Source: Dyadobacter fermentans DSM 18053
Lineage (GTDB): Bacteria; Bacteroidota; Bacteroidia; Cytophagales; Spirosomataceae
Length of the DNA: 64,000 nucleotides
Assembly (NCBI RefSeq): GCF_000023125.1
Contig: NC_013037.1
Span: 6,178,501-6,242,500, forward strand
Reading direction: 5' to 3'
The notes beneath the pieces were generated by a model that was given only the letters and a program-made list of their open reading frames with translations, made no database searches and was not told the origin of the DNA. The position numbers and the translations under genes were made by a program. Positions 18,483 to 28,369 of this stretch are shown in pieces (the stretch's first letter is position 1; each line of letters opens with the position of its first letter).

Positions 18483-19214
18483 TTACGGAATGTGTATCTG
18501 ACTCATTTCCTGTGCTTTTTGGAGCGTTTCCATGCTGCCGATGTCGATCCAGTACCCCGAGTCCTGGGGCACACCCGCGACATGCAATCCCGCATGCATC
18601 GCCGACTCGATCAGCTGCCAGCCTTCGTAGGCAATGCGTTTCGGGAGGAGGTTCAATACCTTTTGGTTGAAAATATAAACACCTGCATTTACCATTAAAT
18701 CATACTCCGGTTTTTCGGAAAAATGGCTGATATCGCCGTTTTGGTTTATTTCTAACACGCCGTAAGGCACTTTTACGGTGTTAGGAACCGCCAGAACGGC
18801 CATATCGGCCTGGCGTGCGAAGTAGGTCGAGCAGAAGTGGTGCACGTCGAAATTGGCATACACGTCGCCGTTGATGACCAGGAAGTGCTCATGCGGCCAG
18901 CGCTGTTTGAGGGTTAATGCGCCAATGCTGCCCATCGGAATGCGCTCTTTCACGTACCGCAGCGTCACGCCCGGTTCGCAGCCGTCGCCGAGGTATTCGA
19001 TCACCTGCTCAGCCAGATGTCCTACCGAAATGTGTATTTCACGGAGGCCGAATGAGGCCAGATGGTCGATCAGATGCCGGATAATGGGCTTCCCGCCCAC
19101 CGGGATGAGCGATTTGTGGGTATTATCGGTGAGTGGTTTCAGCCGGGTTCCTTTGCCTCCGGCCATGATCACGACATTGACAGGCCAGTAGTTTGGTTCG
19201 ATGTTCCAATGCAT
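18483..19214 (-). CDS. NDP-sugar nucleotidyltransferase
   Basis: 243 aa. The pyrophosphorylase signature MAGGKGTRLKPLTDNTHKSL lies at residues ~17-36, with VINGDVYANFD at the metal-binding position and YGVLEINQNGDISHFSEKP for sugar binding. Activates a sugar-1-phosphate or a related acid with an NTP. Last gene of the 22506-18483 operon, whose aminotransferase and SDR suggest an amino sugar for a surface glycan. Similar to the short GlmU/ManC-type N-terminal domain; base specificity cannot be read. Confidence 0.83.
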   Translation of the reverse strand: MHWNIEPNYWPVNVVIMAGGKGTRLKPLTDNTHKSLIPVGGKPIIRHLIDHLASFGLREIHISVGHLAEQVIEYLGDGCEPGVTLRYVKERIPMGSIGALTLKQRWPHEHFLVINGDVYANFDVHHFCSTYFARQADMAVLAVPNTVKVPYGVLEINQNGDISHFSEKPEYDLMVNAGVYIFNQKVLNLLPKRIAYEGWQLIESAMHAGLHVAGVPQDSGYWIDIGSMETLQKAQEMSQIHIP

Positions 19215-19237
19215 AGGTTTTAAAGGGAATACCTGGA

Positions 19238-20380
19238 TTAACTAATATACCTTTTGATAGTCTTTCCGACCCGTTGTAACTGCGTGTCGGTGATGGAAGT
19301 CGAGCAGGGGAGCATCATGCCGCGCAACGAAACTTCCGACGATACGTTTTCCCGCGTAATGAACAGGTTTTGCCTGAACACGGGCAACTGATGAATGGGC
19401 GTCCATAAAGGGCGCGTCTCAATGCTTTCGGTAGCCAATGCGACGATCAGCGCGCGGCTTTCGTTCACGAGCATGGCCGAATGCCAGTGGTTGGAATCGG
19501 TGCCGGGTGTGAGCTGTTGGAACTGAACCGGTAGTCCATCGAACACCCTGCAGTAGTATTCGGCAACTTCCTTTTTCCGCCGCACAAAGCCGGGCAGCTG
19601 CTCCATCTGTGCGGCGCCCATGGCTGCGAGCGGGTTTACGAGTCGGAAATTGTAGCCAAGGGCATCGTGAATGTATTCGGTGGCGTGGCTTTTGGCCTGG
19701 GTAATGAGGTGCCTGGCCCGTTTGGCAAGCGCTTCGTCGTTAGTCAGGATGGCGCCGCCGCCGGCTGTGGTGATGATTTTGTTACTGTTGAAACTCATCG
19801 TCCCCAGCAATCCCGACGTTCCTGAATGCCTGTTGTGCCGGAACGATCCCAGCGAACATGCCGCGTCTTCCACCACATTAATTGAAAAACGCGCAGCAAT
19901 ATCATTGATCAGCTCCATGTCGCACACATTGCCCAGCAAATGCACCGGCACGACCGCTTTTACGCGTCGGTGGCTTTCGTTGTGGAAGCATCCGCCGGTG
20001 TTCCGGTAGGTGTGCTTTTCCAGAAAATCGAGCAGCAGTTCCGTGTCGATCAGCCAGGTAGCCGGGTGAATGTCGATCATTACCGGATCGGCGCCGAGGT
20101 ATTTGACGGCATTGGCGGTTGCTACAAACGTGAGGTCGGGCACCAGTACGAGGTCGCCGCGCTCCACGCCAGCGAGCGTGAGCGCGACCTGCAATGCGCT
20201 GGTACCGTTACTGACGCCGATCGCGTGCGAAGCGCCCGTGTAGTCGGCCAATTGCTGTTCGAAGCGCTTCAAAAAGCTCCCGCCGGAAAGCCAGTTGGAA
20301 TCCACGGCCTCGGCCATGTATTCTTTTTCGCGACCATTGAGGTTTGGCTCGCAGAGCGGGATGGGGCTAGACGTTTCCAT
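19238..20380 (-). CDS. DegT/DnrJ/EryC1 sugar aminotransferase (LegC-like)
   Basis: 380 aa PLP enzyme. The Schiff-base lysine lies in MSFNSNKIITTAGGGAIL, as in LegC/PseC-type sugar aminotransferases; VEDAACSLGS supplies the Asp that binds the pyridine nitrogen, and SNGTSALQVAL the phosphate site. Transfers an amino group from glutamate to a keto-sugar nucleotide. Its start overlaps the end of the SDR gene by 14 bp, so the two are translationally coupled. Confidence 0.86.
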   Translation of the reverse strand: METSSPIPLCEPNLNGREKEYMAEAVDSNWLSGGSFLKRFEQQLADYTGASHAIGVSNGTSALQVALTLAGVERGDLVLVPDLTFVATANAVKYLGADPVMIDIHPATWLIDTELLLDFLEKHTYRNTGGCFHNESHRRVKAVVPVHLLGNVCDMELINDIAARFSINVVEDAACSLGSFRHNRHSGTSGLLGTMSFNSNKIITTAGGGAILTNDEALAKRARHLITQAKSHATEYIHDALGYNFRLVNPLAAMGAAQMEQLPGFVRRKKEVAEYYCRVFDGLPVQFQQLTPGTDSNHWHSAMLVNESRALIVALATESIETRPLWTPIHQLPVFRQNLFITRENVSSEVSLRGMMLPCSTSITDTQLQRVGKTIKRYIS

Positions 20381-21353
20381 AGCGCGGGTTCATCGGTTCG
20401 CTGATTACCTGTTCCCTGAAAAGCGACGCTATTTCCTGAATGCCGTTCGGAACGGTTTTGGAAATTTCGAAGCCCAGCACGCGCTTGATTTTGTCGCAGT
20501 TTACCTTGTAATCGCGCGGGTCGGTTACCACCGGATGATAGTTCACTTCCAGCGATGGTATTTCCCTGCCGATTTCGGCGGCGAGCATTTTTTTGGTGTA
20601 GTTCTGGGCCGTGTCGCCCACGTTGAATGCCTCGCCGTCGATTTTGTCCTTATCGGCTTCAAGCGCCATTTTTACCGACCGCGCCAGGTCGCTCACGTGG
20701 CAGTACGGTCGCCAGAAGTTTTCGCCGTAAATCAGCAGGGGTTTTCCTAATGCCGCGTCACGGGTGAACTCGTTCACGGTAAGGTCGAACCGCGGCCGTG
20801 GCGAGATGCCGTAAACGGTGGAAAAACGAAGTATAGTGCGCGTAATAGTGCTACTTTCGTGGCTAAGCAGATATTTTTCAAAGTTGACTTTGGTCTCGGA
20901 GTAGAGTGAAATCGGGTTGAGGTCGGCGCTTTCGTCCAGCAGGTCATCCGCGATGGCCATTTTGCCATAATTGCTGCACGTGGAAGCGAATACGAACCGT
21001 TCGATGCCGGCTTCCTCGCAAAGCTCGTAGAGGCGTACGGAGGCGTGCCAGTTGACCTGTAATGCCAGGTCGGGAAACTTTTTACAAGGAGGTTCGCCTA
21101 CAATGGCGGCAAGGTGGCATACATAATGGACACCTTCCAGTGCCTTTTTAACGTCCTCATCGTTCAGCAGATCGCCTTTGATGAACCTGAATGCGGGATT
21201 ACCCCAAAAACTGAGCAGCGACTCGCCGCCGAAAGAAAGGTTATCCAAAACGACCACGCGGTAATCGTCCTGCAACATGATTCGGACCAGTTCGGAGCCG
21301 ATGTAACCTGCCCCGCCCGTCACCAGGACCGTCTTGCTATTCTTGTTAAACAT
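20367..21353 (-). CDS. NAD-dependent epimerase/dehydratase (extended SDR)
   Basis: 328 aa. Rossmann motif TGGAGYIGSELV near residue 13, downstream DNLSFGG (cofactor-binding Asp), active site Ser-Thr-Cys (FASTCSNYG) and YSETKVNFEKYL with YxxxK. Acts on a nucleotide sugar (epimerase, dehydratase or reductase; not decidable). Overlaps both neighbours (8 bp with the GT4 gene, 14 bp with the aminotransferase), a tight operon. Confidence 0.87.
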   Translation of the reverse strand: MFNKNSKTVLVTGGAGYIGSELVRIMLQDDYRVVVLDNLSFGGESLLSFWGNPAFRFIKGDLLNDEDVKKALEGVHYVCHLAAIVGEPPCKKFPDLALQVNWHASVRLYELCEEAGIERFVFASTCSNYGKMAIADDLLDESADLNPISLYSETKVNFEKYLLSHESSTITRTILRFSTVYGISPRPRFDLTVNEFTRDAALGKPLLIYGENFWRPYCHVSDLARSVKMALEADKDKIDGEAFNVGDTAQNYTKKMLAAEIGREIPSLEVNYHPVVTDPRDYKVNCDKIKRVLGFEISKTVPNGIQEIASLFREQVISEPMNPRYGNV

Positions 21354-22506
21354 GTGTGGATACTTTATGAAATGATAGAATGAGTTCGTCTGTAATGATA
21401 TCGGGCGACCATTGATCGATGATCGCTTTCCCGTTGCTGCCCATTTGCCCGAATTTTTCGGGATGGTCCATAAACCACAGCAGCTTACTGGTAAAATCCG
21501 GCTGACTATAAGGGTCGAACCGGAAGCCGTTCAAACCATCGATCACCAGGTCATGGGCGCTGCCGCAGCGCTCCGACACCAGCACCGGCATCGCATATAC
21601 CATCGCTTCATTTGTCACAAACCCGAAGGGTTCGAAAGTACTTGGCAGCACAGCCACGTCTGCCAGCGTGTACCGGATCGGTACTTCATACCATTCGCAA
21701 GGCTCCATCCATTGCACGGATTCCATGCCGAGAGAGCGGATCAATTCCTGTAACCGCGGCTTCTGGTTTCCCTCTCCGCTGAGGATCAGCCCCCATTCAT
21801 GCCCGTGCGCCGAAAGCTGCTGCGCTTCGTGAAAAGCCCGGATGAACAGGTCGAGGTTCTTCCGGGCGACGAACCGGCCTGCATATAAAAAATTGTACGG
21901 CGGAAGGCCCATTTCCTCCTTCCGTTGAGCGCGTAATTGCCGCTCGCGCGTAAAAATCCCGAGCAGCGCTTCATTATCTACGCCGACGTTCTTTGTGCTC
22001 ATAATCCGGTCGCGCGGGACGCCAAGTTTCAGGGCGTATTCAGCGGCTTTTTGTCCCAGGCACACGAGCGCGTCGCATTGGTTGAGGAAAAATTTCTTCA
22101 TCCCCTCTTTCCACCAGACCCTCCGTCTGCTGATTTCGCTGCTTTCGAAATCCAGCACAATTTTGATTTTCCGGAGTTTGCAATATGCAAGTACAACCCA
22201 ATAGGAGGGGTCGTAATAGCCATTCAGGTAAACTACATCGGGATTGTACGCCCTGAGCGCTGCGATAAGCTTCTGGGTTTTTTCGCGGTGGCCGATATGC
22301 TCGATGGCTTTATCGGGAAAAAGGACTTCGTAGGGATATGTGTGGATGCTCAGGTCGGTTTTAAGACCGAGCCGGCTCAGTTCGCTGAAAGCCAGTTGCA
22401 GCACAAAAAGGTCGTTGCCTTCCTTGCGAAGCCGATGGTGAAGTTCTGTGAAAATTTTGGCCTTGTAATGCGACCAAAGTATGTTATGGATAGCCAGTAC
22501 CTTCAT
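21346..22506 (-). CDS. Family 4 glycosyltransferase
   Basis: 386 aa GT-B fold. C-terminal donor site FLYAGRFVARKNLDLFIRAF and the E-x7-E motif in EPFGFVTNEAM are intact; N-terminal half begins MKVLAIHNILWSHY. First gene of the four-gene sugar operon, so it likely adds the amino sugar made by the next three. A long inverted repeat covers its start codon (22505-22572). Confidence 0.87.
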   Translation of the reverse strand: MKVLAIHNILWSHYKAKIFTELHHRLRKEGNDLFVLQLAFSELSRLGLKTDLSIHTYPYEVLFPDKAIEHIGHREKTQKLIAALRAYNPDVVYLNGYYDPSYWVVLAYCKLRKIKIVLDFESSEISRRRVWWKEGMKKFFLNQCDALVCLGQKAAEYALKLGVPRDRIMSTKNVGVDNEALLGIFTRERQLRAQRKEEMGLPPYNFLYAGRFVARKNLDLFIRAFHEAQQLSAHGHEWGLILSGEGNQKPRLQELIRSLGMESVQWMEPCEWYEVPIRYTLADVAVLPSTFEPFGFVTNEAMVYAMPVLVSERCGSAHDLVIDGLNGFRFDPYSQPDFTSKLLWFMDHPEKFGQMGSNGKAIIDQWSPDIITDELILSFHKVSTHV

Positions 22507-22572
22507 TGATTTCTGATTTCAGTCGAAACCGGGGGGCTTTATCCGATGGACAGGACTGAAACGGAAATCAAT
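22505..22572. promoter_or_regulatory. Long imperfect inverted repeat at GT4 start
   Basis: Left arm 22505-22524 and right arm 22554-22572 are near-perfect reverse complements (ATTGATTTC...ATTTCAGTC against GACTGAAA..GAAATCAAT) with a 29-nt loop. It overlaps the start codon of the sugar operon, so it could be an RNA hairpin masking translation or an operator. Confidence 0.5.
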
Positions 22573-22576
22573 GCAC

Positions 22577-22603
22577 GGTTCCGGAAAAAAATATCCCGGA
22601 ACC
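22577..22603 (-). terminator. Terminator of the RND efflux operon
   Basis: On the minus strand GGTTCCGG (from 22603) pairs with CCGGAACC (to 22577) around an AT-rich loop; it follows the TolC gene stop by 13 bp. No T run follows the stem, so efficiency is uncertain. Confidence 0.5.
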
Positions 22604-22615
22604 GCGTAAATGGGT

Positions 22616-23962
22616 TTATTGAAGCGTGTTGCTGATTCTTTTTAGCTCAATTTCGGCTGCTTTGGCTGCATAGTTGAGGTTGATGAGGCGATATCCGGCC
22701 TCTTCGAAGCTGCGTTGCGCCTCACGCACGTCGATAATCGTCGCCTGGATCAGTTCGAAGCGTTGCAGCGTAAGGTCGAGCAGCTGCTTGCTGAGCGAGT
22801 AGTTTTTCTTCTGGGTTTCGAGCTGTTCGATCGAACTCTGGTAGGTTTGGTACATTTTGACGGCATTAGCGCTGTAATCGCGCATCAATGTATTTTTCTG
22901 CAAATGCGCATTTTTCGTATCGATTTCGGCCGCCTGCCGTTGCCGCTTAAACGCTGATCCGTTGTAAATCGGAACAGCCAGCGTTATCCCCGCCTGCGGG
23001 CCGACCACGCGGTTGAGCAAGGTGAAACCTGCGGCCGTCTGGTTGCGGGAGAAGTTGTATGCTGCATTGAAACGGACCGTAGGATAGCGCAATGCAGCCG
23101 TTTCTCTCACAATCAGTTCATTAATCCTGATCTGATGGTCTGCTGCCTGAATATCGGCATTGGCGGCAAGGCGATCGAGGACGGACGCCAGCTGCATATT
23201 GTTATCCACCGTGATCGTGTCCTTGATCGTCACCGCCGACTTGGGATCAAGCGTGAGCGTGCGGAGCAATTCCGTTTTCGCCACCTGCGCTACCATTTGC
23301 TGGTTGAGCAATGTCTGGTTCAGCGTGTTCAGGTCGATTTCCGCCTGGAAAATATCCGCATTATTGGCCATTCCGGCTTCCTTGCGTACGCGCAGGATTT
23401 CGAGCCGCTTTTCGGACGCGACAATGGAGGTGCGGATGGTATTGATGTAGCTCAGCTGCCGCACGACATCGTAATAGCTCGTCATCACGAGCGCGATCGT
23501 GTTCTGGATTTGCGAATTAAGGACTTCCGCACTTTGATATTGCAGTTCGGCCAGCCGTTTTTTTGTAGCTACCACACGCCTTCCGTTGTACAGCAGCATT
23601 CCTGCCGCGAGGTTCACCTGCGTGTTATTACCCGCTGCCGCGTTACGGCTGATCTCCGTGCCGTTGTTCAGTTTCTGGTACACCTGGGTGATCTGCTCGG
23701 TATTGGTAGCGTTCAAGGCCACCGTCGGTAAGCCGCCCGCCACGCCGTAGTTGTTCAGGATGGTGTTTGCCTCTACGTTGTTCTTGGCAATTTCAATTTC
23801 GTAGCTGTTTTTCAAAGCCGTGGCAACCGCCTCGTCTAGCGTGAGCGCGAGGGTGTCTGCGGGCGAGCCCGCTCCGGGGATGCCGGCCATTGCAGGCCCG
23901 GAGCAGAGCAGGAGAAGGAAGAATGTATGTTTGTATTTTTTTAAAACGGTGAGCGAGCCCAT
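22616..23962 (-). CDS. TolC family outer-membrane efflux protein
   Basis: 448 aa from the ATG at 23962 with a signal sequence (KYKHTFFLLLLCSGPAMA); an in-frame ATG at 24031 would overlap the permease gene. Two internally repeated OEP halves with long coiled coils (ALTLDEAVATALKNSYEIEI early, ALRYPTVRFNAAYNFSRNQT mid). It forms the trimeric outer-membrane duct of the RND system encoded by the two genes before it. Confidence 0.9.
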   Translation of the reverse strand: MGSLTVLKKYKHTFFLLLLCSGPAMAGIPGAGSPADTLALTLDEAVATALKNSYEIEIAKNNVEANTILNNYGVAGGLPTVALNATNTEQITQVYQKLNNGTEISRNAAAGNNTQVNLAAGMLLYNGRRVVATKKRLAELQYQSAEVLNSQIQNTIALVMTSYYDVVRQLSYINTIRTSIVASEKRLEILRVRKEAGMANNADIFQAEIDLNTLNQTLLNQQMVAQVAKTELLRTLTLDPKSAVTIKDTITVDNNMQLASVLDRLAANADIQAADHQIRINELIVRETAALRYPTVRFNAAYNFSRNQTAAGFTLLNRVVGPQAGITLAVPIYNGSAFKRQRQAAEIDTKNAHLQKNTLMRDYSANAVKMYQTYQSSIEQLETQKKNYSLSKQLLDLTLQRFELIQATIIDVREAQRSFEEAGYRLINLNYAAKAAEIELKRISNTLQ

Positions 23963-24023
23963 GTAAAAAACAATAGTTGATTTTGTATAATAATCTCTTG
24001 TAATGGATTGTAACCCAAAAACG

Positions 24024-27000
24024 CTAAGCAACCAGCTCCTCTGCCATTTTCTGCTCCTCTGTTACCTTGTGTTTTTTAGGGGAAATGAATGTGTAGATCG
24101 CCGGGATCACGAACAGCGTCAGGATCAGCGAGAACATCAATCCACCTACGATCACAACGCCCAGCGGCACACGGCTCGTTGCGGCGGCACCAAGGCTCAA
24201 TGCGATTGGCAATGCGCCGAATGCCGTGGCAAGGCTGGTCATGAGGATCGGGCGTAAACGTTGCGTGGCCGATTCGATCGCCGCGGCCGTCCGGCCCATG
24301 CCCTGCTCCCGTTTCTGGTTGGCAAACTCCACAATGAGGATACCATTCTTCGTCACCAGCCCGATGAGCATGATCATCCCGATTTGCGAGAAGATATTAA
24401 TTGTTAAACCAAACAAATACAAACTCAGCAATGCCCCGGCCAATGCCAGCGGCACGGTGATCATGATAATGAACGGGTCGGTGAAGCTCTCGAACTGGCC
24501 TGCGAGTACCAGGTAAACCAGCAACAGCGCCAATCCGAATGCGAAACTCGTGTTGGAAGAGCTCTCCTCAAAGTCGCGCGACGGGCCCGTGAGAGATGTC
24601 TGGAATGATTCGTCGAGCAGTTTCGTCCCGATCCGGCGCATGGCCGCTACGCCGTCGCCGATTGTTTTACCTTCCACGAGCGAGGCCGAAATGGTGGCGC
24701 TTTTGTAACGGTTATAGTGGTAAATGGTCGGCGGACCCGATTCTTCTTCCATATTCACAACGGCGGTCAGCGGGATATTCTCACCGCGGCTGTTGCGGAC
24801 GTACAGTTTCTCGATGTCGGCCGGTTTGTTACGCTCTGAGCGTTCTACCTGGCCTATTACCTGATATTGCTGGCCGTTCATGATGAAATAGGCCAGGCGG
24901 CGTCCGCTGAATGCAGCCTGAATGGTGGCAGCTATGTCGGTTGTTGAAAGGCCGAGGTCGCGGGCTTTGAGGCGGTCGATCGTGAGGCGCACCTCCGGTT
25001 TATTGAACTTCAGGTTCACGTCCACATTCTGGAATGTCGGGTCCTGGCGCGCTTCGTCCAGGAACTTGGGCATGACTTCACTCAGCTTTTCGAAATCGAG
25101 GTTTTGCAATACGAATTGGACCGGAAGCGAGCCTCTGGAACCGATACCCACGGAAATAGTTTGCTCCTGCGTTGCGAAAATGCGGGCGTCGTTGAATCTC
25201 GATAGTTTTTTATTGATATCCTGCGCAATCTCATTCTGGCTCCTTTTACGCTCGCCGGCGTCCACAAGGCCAATACGTCCCGTACCGCTGTTAACGCCGC
25301 CGCCGCCAAAGCCGGGCGTGGCAGAGAAGGTAAATGCTTTTTCGGGGATGGAGTCGTTAAGGAAATTGCTGAGCTGGTCGGATACCTGCTGCATTTGATC
25401 AAAACTGGTTCCTTCCGGCGCCGAGAGGTTGAAACGGATACTGTTCCGGTCTTCCATCGGGGCGAGCTCGCTTTGCAGGTTGGTGTAGGTAAACCAGATC
25501 ATCGCACCGCAGGCTACCACGAGTACCCACGACACCCAGCGTGCCTTCATAAACCCGCGCAGCATCCGGTTATAGCCGTTTTCCATACCGGTGAAGAATG
25601 GCTCCGTTTTGTTGTAAAACCAGCCGTGACCGGAGTCTTTGCGGTTCAAAACAACGTTCAATACCGGCGTGATGGTAAGCGAAACGAATGCGGAAATCAA
25701 TACGGCGGACGCGACCACGATCCCGAATTCACGGAAGAGGCTTCCCACAAAGCCTTCGAGGAAAATTACCGGAAGAAAAACCACCGCCAGCGTAAGCGAA
25801 GTGGATATTACCGCGAAGAAAATTTCCCGGCTGCCTTCCAATGCCGCCTGGCGAATGGGTAAGCCGCTTTCGAGCTTTCGGAAAATGTTTTCGGTGACTA
25901 CAATGCCGTCATCGACCACAAGCCCCGTTGCGAGTACAATGCCGAGGAGTGTAAGGATATTGATCGAAAACCCGCACATGTACATGACAAAAAACGTGGC
26001 CACGAGGGAAATCGGAATGTCGATCAATGGCCGTACGGCTACGAGCAGGTTCCGGAAGAAAAACAGGATCACGATCACCACGAGGGAGAATGCGATGATC
26101 AGCGTTTCTTCCACTTCTTTGATCGACTGCCGCACGAGGCGCGTGTTGTCGATCAGTACGCTGAATGTAATGTCCGATTTATTGGATCGCTGGATTTCTT
26201 CGAGGCGCTTGTTGAATTCGTCAGAGATCTGGACGTAGTTGGCGCCCGGCTGCGGGATTACCGCCAAGCCCACTGCATACATGCCGTTGTATTTCCAGCT
26301 TTGCTCCTCGTTTTCAGGCCCTAATTCCACTTTGGCCACATTGCCGAGCCGTACAATGCCGGAGCTGTCGTTGCGGATCACGAGGTCGTTGAATTCCTTC
26401 TCCGTTTTCAAACGGCCCATGGTGCGGATCGTGAGTTCGGTATTGTCGCCGTAGATTTTACCGGCGGGCAACTCCACGTTTTCTGACGCAAGGGTGGTGG
26501 TGATGTCGTTGAAGGAAATGTTATAGGAACTCATCTGGTCGGGATTGAGCCAGATGCGCATCGCGTAGCGTTTTTGCCCGAAAATATTGATCGCACTCAC
26601 ACCGTCGATCGTTTGCAGGCTCTGTTGGAGCACGTTTTCGGCATACTCGCTCAGTTCAAGCAAACCTTTGGACGGGCTTTGGACGGCCAGGAGGAGGATG
26701 AAATCCGAGTTGGCATCGGCCTTGCTCACTACCGGCGGCGCGTCGATGTCCTGCGGCAGGTTGCGCAGGGCCTGGCTCACCTTGTCGCGCACGTCGTTCG
26801 CGGCGCCTTCAAGATCGGATTCGAGGTTAAACTCTACGGTAATGTTGCTGGAACCGATCTGGCTGGATGAGCTGATACTCTTGATGCCGGGGATTCCGTT
26901 GATGCTCTTTTCGAGCGGCTCGGTAATCTGGCTTTCGATGATGTCGGCATTGGCACCGGTGTAGCTCGTTCGCACGTTCACAATCGGAGGGTCAATCGCA

Positions 27001-27113
27001 GGGTAGTCCCTCAGGGAGAGGAAGTTATATCCTACCACACCAAACAGGATGATGAGCAGGTTCATCACGACCGCCAGTACGGGCCGTTTCAGGGATAGTT
27101 CTGAAATATTCAT
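24024..27113 (-). CDS. RND efflux permease (HAE1/AcrB-like)
   Basis: 1029 aa, 12 predicted membrane helices with two large periplasmic loops. Begins MNISELSLKRPVLAVVMNLL, typical HAE1. Proton-relay acids are visible in TM4 (GLVVDDGIVVTENIFR). Exports hydrophobic compounds using the proton gradient, in complex with the adaptor and TolC on either side. 12 bp separate it from the adaptor gene. Confidence 0.94.
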   Translation of the reverse strand: MNISELSLKRPVLAVVMNLLIILFGVVGYNFLSLRDYPAIDPPIVNVRTSYTGANADIIESQITEPLEKSINGIPGIKSISSSSQIGSSNITVEFNLESDLEGAANDVRDKVSQALRNLPQDIDAPPVVSKADANSDFILLLAVQSPSKGLLELSEYAENVLQQSLQTIDGVSAINIFGQKRYAMRIWLNPDQMSSYNISFNDITTTLASENVELPAGKIYGDNTELTIRTMGRLKTEKEFNDLVIRNDSSGIVRLGNVAKVELGPENEEQSWKYNGMYAVGLAVIPQPGANYVQISDEFNKRLEEIQRSNKSDITFSVLIDNTRLVRQSIKEVEETLIIAFSLVVIVILFFFRNLLVAVRPLIDIPISLVATFFVMYMCGFSINILTLLGIVLATGLVVDDGIVVTENIFRKLESGLPIRQAALEGSREIFFAVISTSLTLAVVFLPVIFLEGFVGSLFREFGIVVASAVLISAFVSLTITPVLNVVLNRKDSGHGWFYNKTEPFFTGMENGYNRMLRGFMKARWVSWVLVVACGAMIWFTYTNLQSELAPMEDRNSIRFNLSAPEGTSFDQMQQVSDQLSNFLNDSIPEKAFTFSATPGFGGGGVNSGTGRIGLVDAGERKRSQNEIAQDINKKLSRFNDARIFATQEQTISVGIGSRGSLPVQFVLQNLDFEKLSEVMPKFLDEARQDPTFQNVDVNLKFNKPEVRLTIDRLKARDLGLSTTDIAATIQAAFSGRRLAYFIMNGQQYQVIGQVERSERNKPADIEKLYVRNSRGENIPLTAVVNMEEESGPPTIYHYNRYKSATISASLVEGKTIGDGVAAMRRIGTKLLDESFQTSLTGPSRDFEESSSNTSFAFGLALLLVYLVLAGQFESFTDPFIIMITVPLALAGALLSLYLFGLTINIFSQIGMIMLIGLVTKNGILIVEFANQKREQGMGRTAAAIESATQRLRPILMTSLATAFGALPIALSLGAAATSRVPLGVVIVGGLMFSLILTLFVIPAIYTFISPKKHKVTEEQKMAEELVA

Positions 27114-27125
27114 AGCATGGGGTGG

Positions 27126-28229
27126 TTACTTACTCGCCACATTCAGGTTTCGTACACTTCTCACTTTCACAGGAGCATCGGGCCGGGCAAAAAGTACGCC
27201 CGAGACAACCACCGTATCGCCTACATTGAGGCCCTTCGTCACTTCCACCACATCTTCCCGGCGGTCGCCGGTTTCTACCTGCGCAAAAACGGCTTTGCCG
27301 CCCTTCACGGTCACGACCTTTTTGCTGCGTGCTTCGGGAATAATGCTGTTGGAGGGAATAAGTATGCTATTCTTGTTATTGCTGGCCGTGATGTACACCT
27401 TGGCGAATGAGCCGGGGCTGGTGTTGCCCGAACTCAGCACCGCGCGGACAGTGAGATTGCGGGTGGTCTGGTTCACCTGTGGCTCTATTGCCAGTACGCG
27501 GGCCGTTTCGTACTTGCCCGAGGCCTGGTCGAGCATGACTTCTACGGTGCCGCCCTTGCTGATGTATTGCTGGTAACTTTCGGGAATGGTAAAATCAATG
27601 CGCAGGTTGGAAAGCTGCTGCATGGTGGCGATAATGCTCTGTGGGGTCACATAAGCGCCTTCGCTGACTTTTCGCAGGCCTACCACTCCGGTAAACGGCG
27701 CTTTGATGATCGTTTTGTCGATCAGCGCCTGGGTGTAGGCCATATCGGCTTTGAGGGTATTGACGTTGTTGGCGGCCAGGTCGTAATCGGCCTGGTTGAT
27801 GCCATTCACCGCGATGAGCTGTTTCAGCCGCTTTTCTGTTGTTTCGGCCAGGTCCAGCTGTATTTTGGACCTGTTCAGCTGTGCGAGCAGGTCGGCATTG
27901 TTGATTCTGGCGATGACGGTTCCTTTTTGGACTGTTTTGCCCTCAGGAACGTCGAGGAAGGTAAGTAATCCGCTTACTTCGGGCCGTAATTCGGCGAACT
28001 CGTTGGCCACGATGGTGCCGTTGACTTCGACTTTATCACTGACCTTTTCGGACTTCGCAACGATCACATCGACGATGGTCGGTCCGCCGCCGCCTTTTTG
28101 TTGAAAAGTATCCTTTTTTTCTCCGCAGGAAAGCGTAATGAAGAGAGAGCCGACAATGAAAAGTGAAGACAGAGGTTTGGTTAAATTTGGCAGTCCTTCT
28201 GCACGGGCAGATCTGGCGATAACATTCAT
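27126..28229 (-). CDS. RND efflux periplasmic adaptor lipoprotein
   Basis: 367 aa membrane-fusion protein. Lipobox FITLSC (Cys ~35) after a hydrophobic stretch, then the barrel-sandwich hybrid (VSGLLTFLDVPEGKTVQKGT), a helical hairpin (~105-160) and beta-barrel domain. Bridges permease and TolC. First gene of the operon; a palindrome and -7 box lie 40-80 bp upstream. Confidence 0.92.
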   Translation of the reverse strand: MNVIARSARAEGLPNLTKPLSSLFIVGSLFITLSCGEKKDTFQQKGGGGPTIVDVIVAKSEKVSDKVEVNGTIVANEFAELRPEVSGLLTFLDVPEGKTVQKGTVIARINNADLLAQLNRSKIQLDLAETTEKRLKQLIAVNGINQADYDLAANNVNTLKADMAYTQALIDKTIIKAPFTGVVGLRKVSEGAYVTPQSIIATMQQLSNLRIDFTIPESYQQYISKGGTVEVMLDQASGKYETARVLAIEPQVNQTTRNLTVRAVLSSGNTSPGSFAKVYITASNNKNSILIPSNSIIPEARSKKVVTVKGGKAVFAQVETGDRREDVVEVTKGLNVGDTVVVSGVLFARPDAPVKVRSVRNLNVASK

Positions 28230-28267
28230 AGGGTTTGTTAACCTGGGCTTAGTGTTTAGGGACCTTC

Positions 28268-28306
28268 GAACTAAATGGGTTTAGTTCAGAGGTTTGTCCA
28301 AAATTA
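28268..28306 (-). promoter_or_regulatory. RND operon promoter and palindromic operator
   Basis: Minus-strand -7 element TAATTTTG at 28299-28306 and, directly downstream, the perfect palindrome GAACTAAA-TGGG-TTTAGTTC at 28268-28287. The palindrome covers the expected transcription start, the usual place for a TetR-family repressor; no such repressor gene is nearby. Confidence 0.6.
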
Positions 28307-28369
28307 GATATTAATCTCGAACCGATTAGACTTTTCGCCGCTATAAAAGTTTAATGCCAGCTAATTTTT

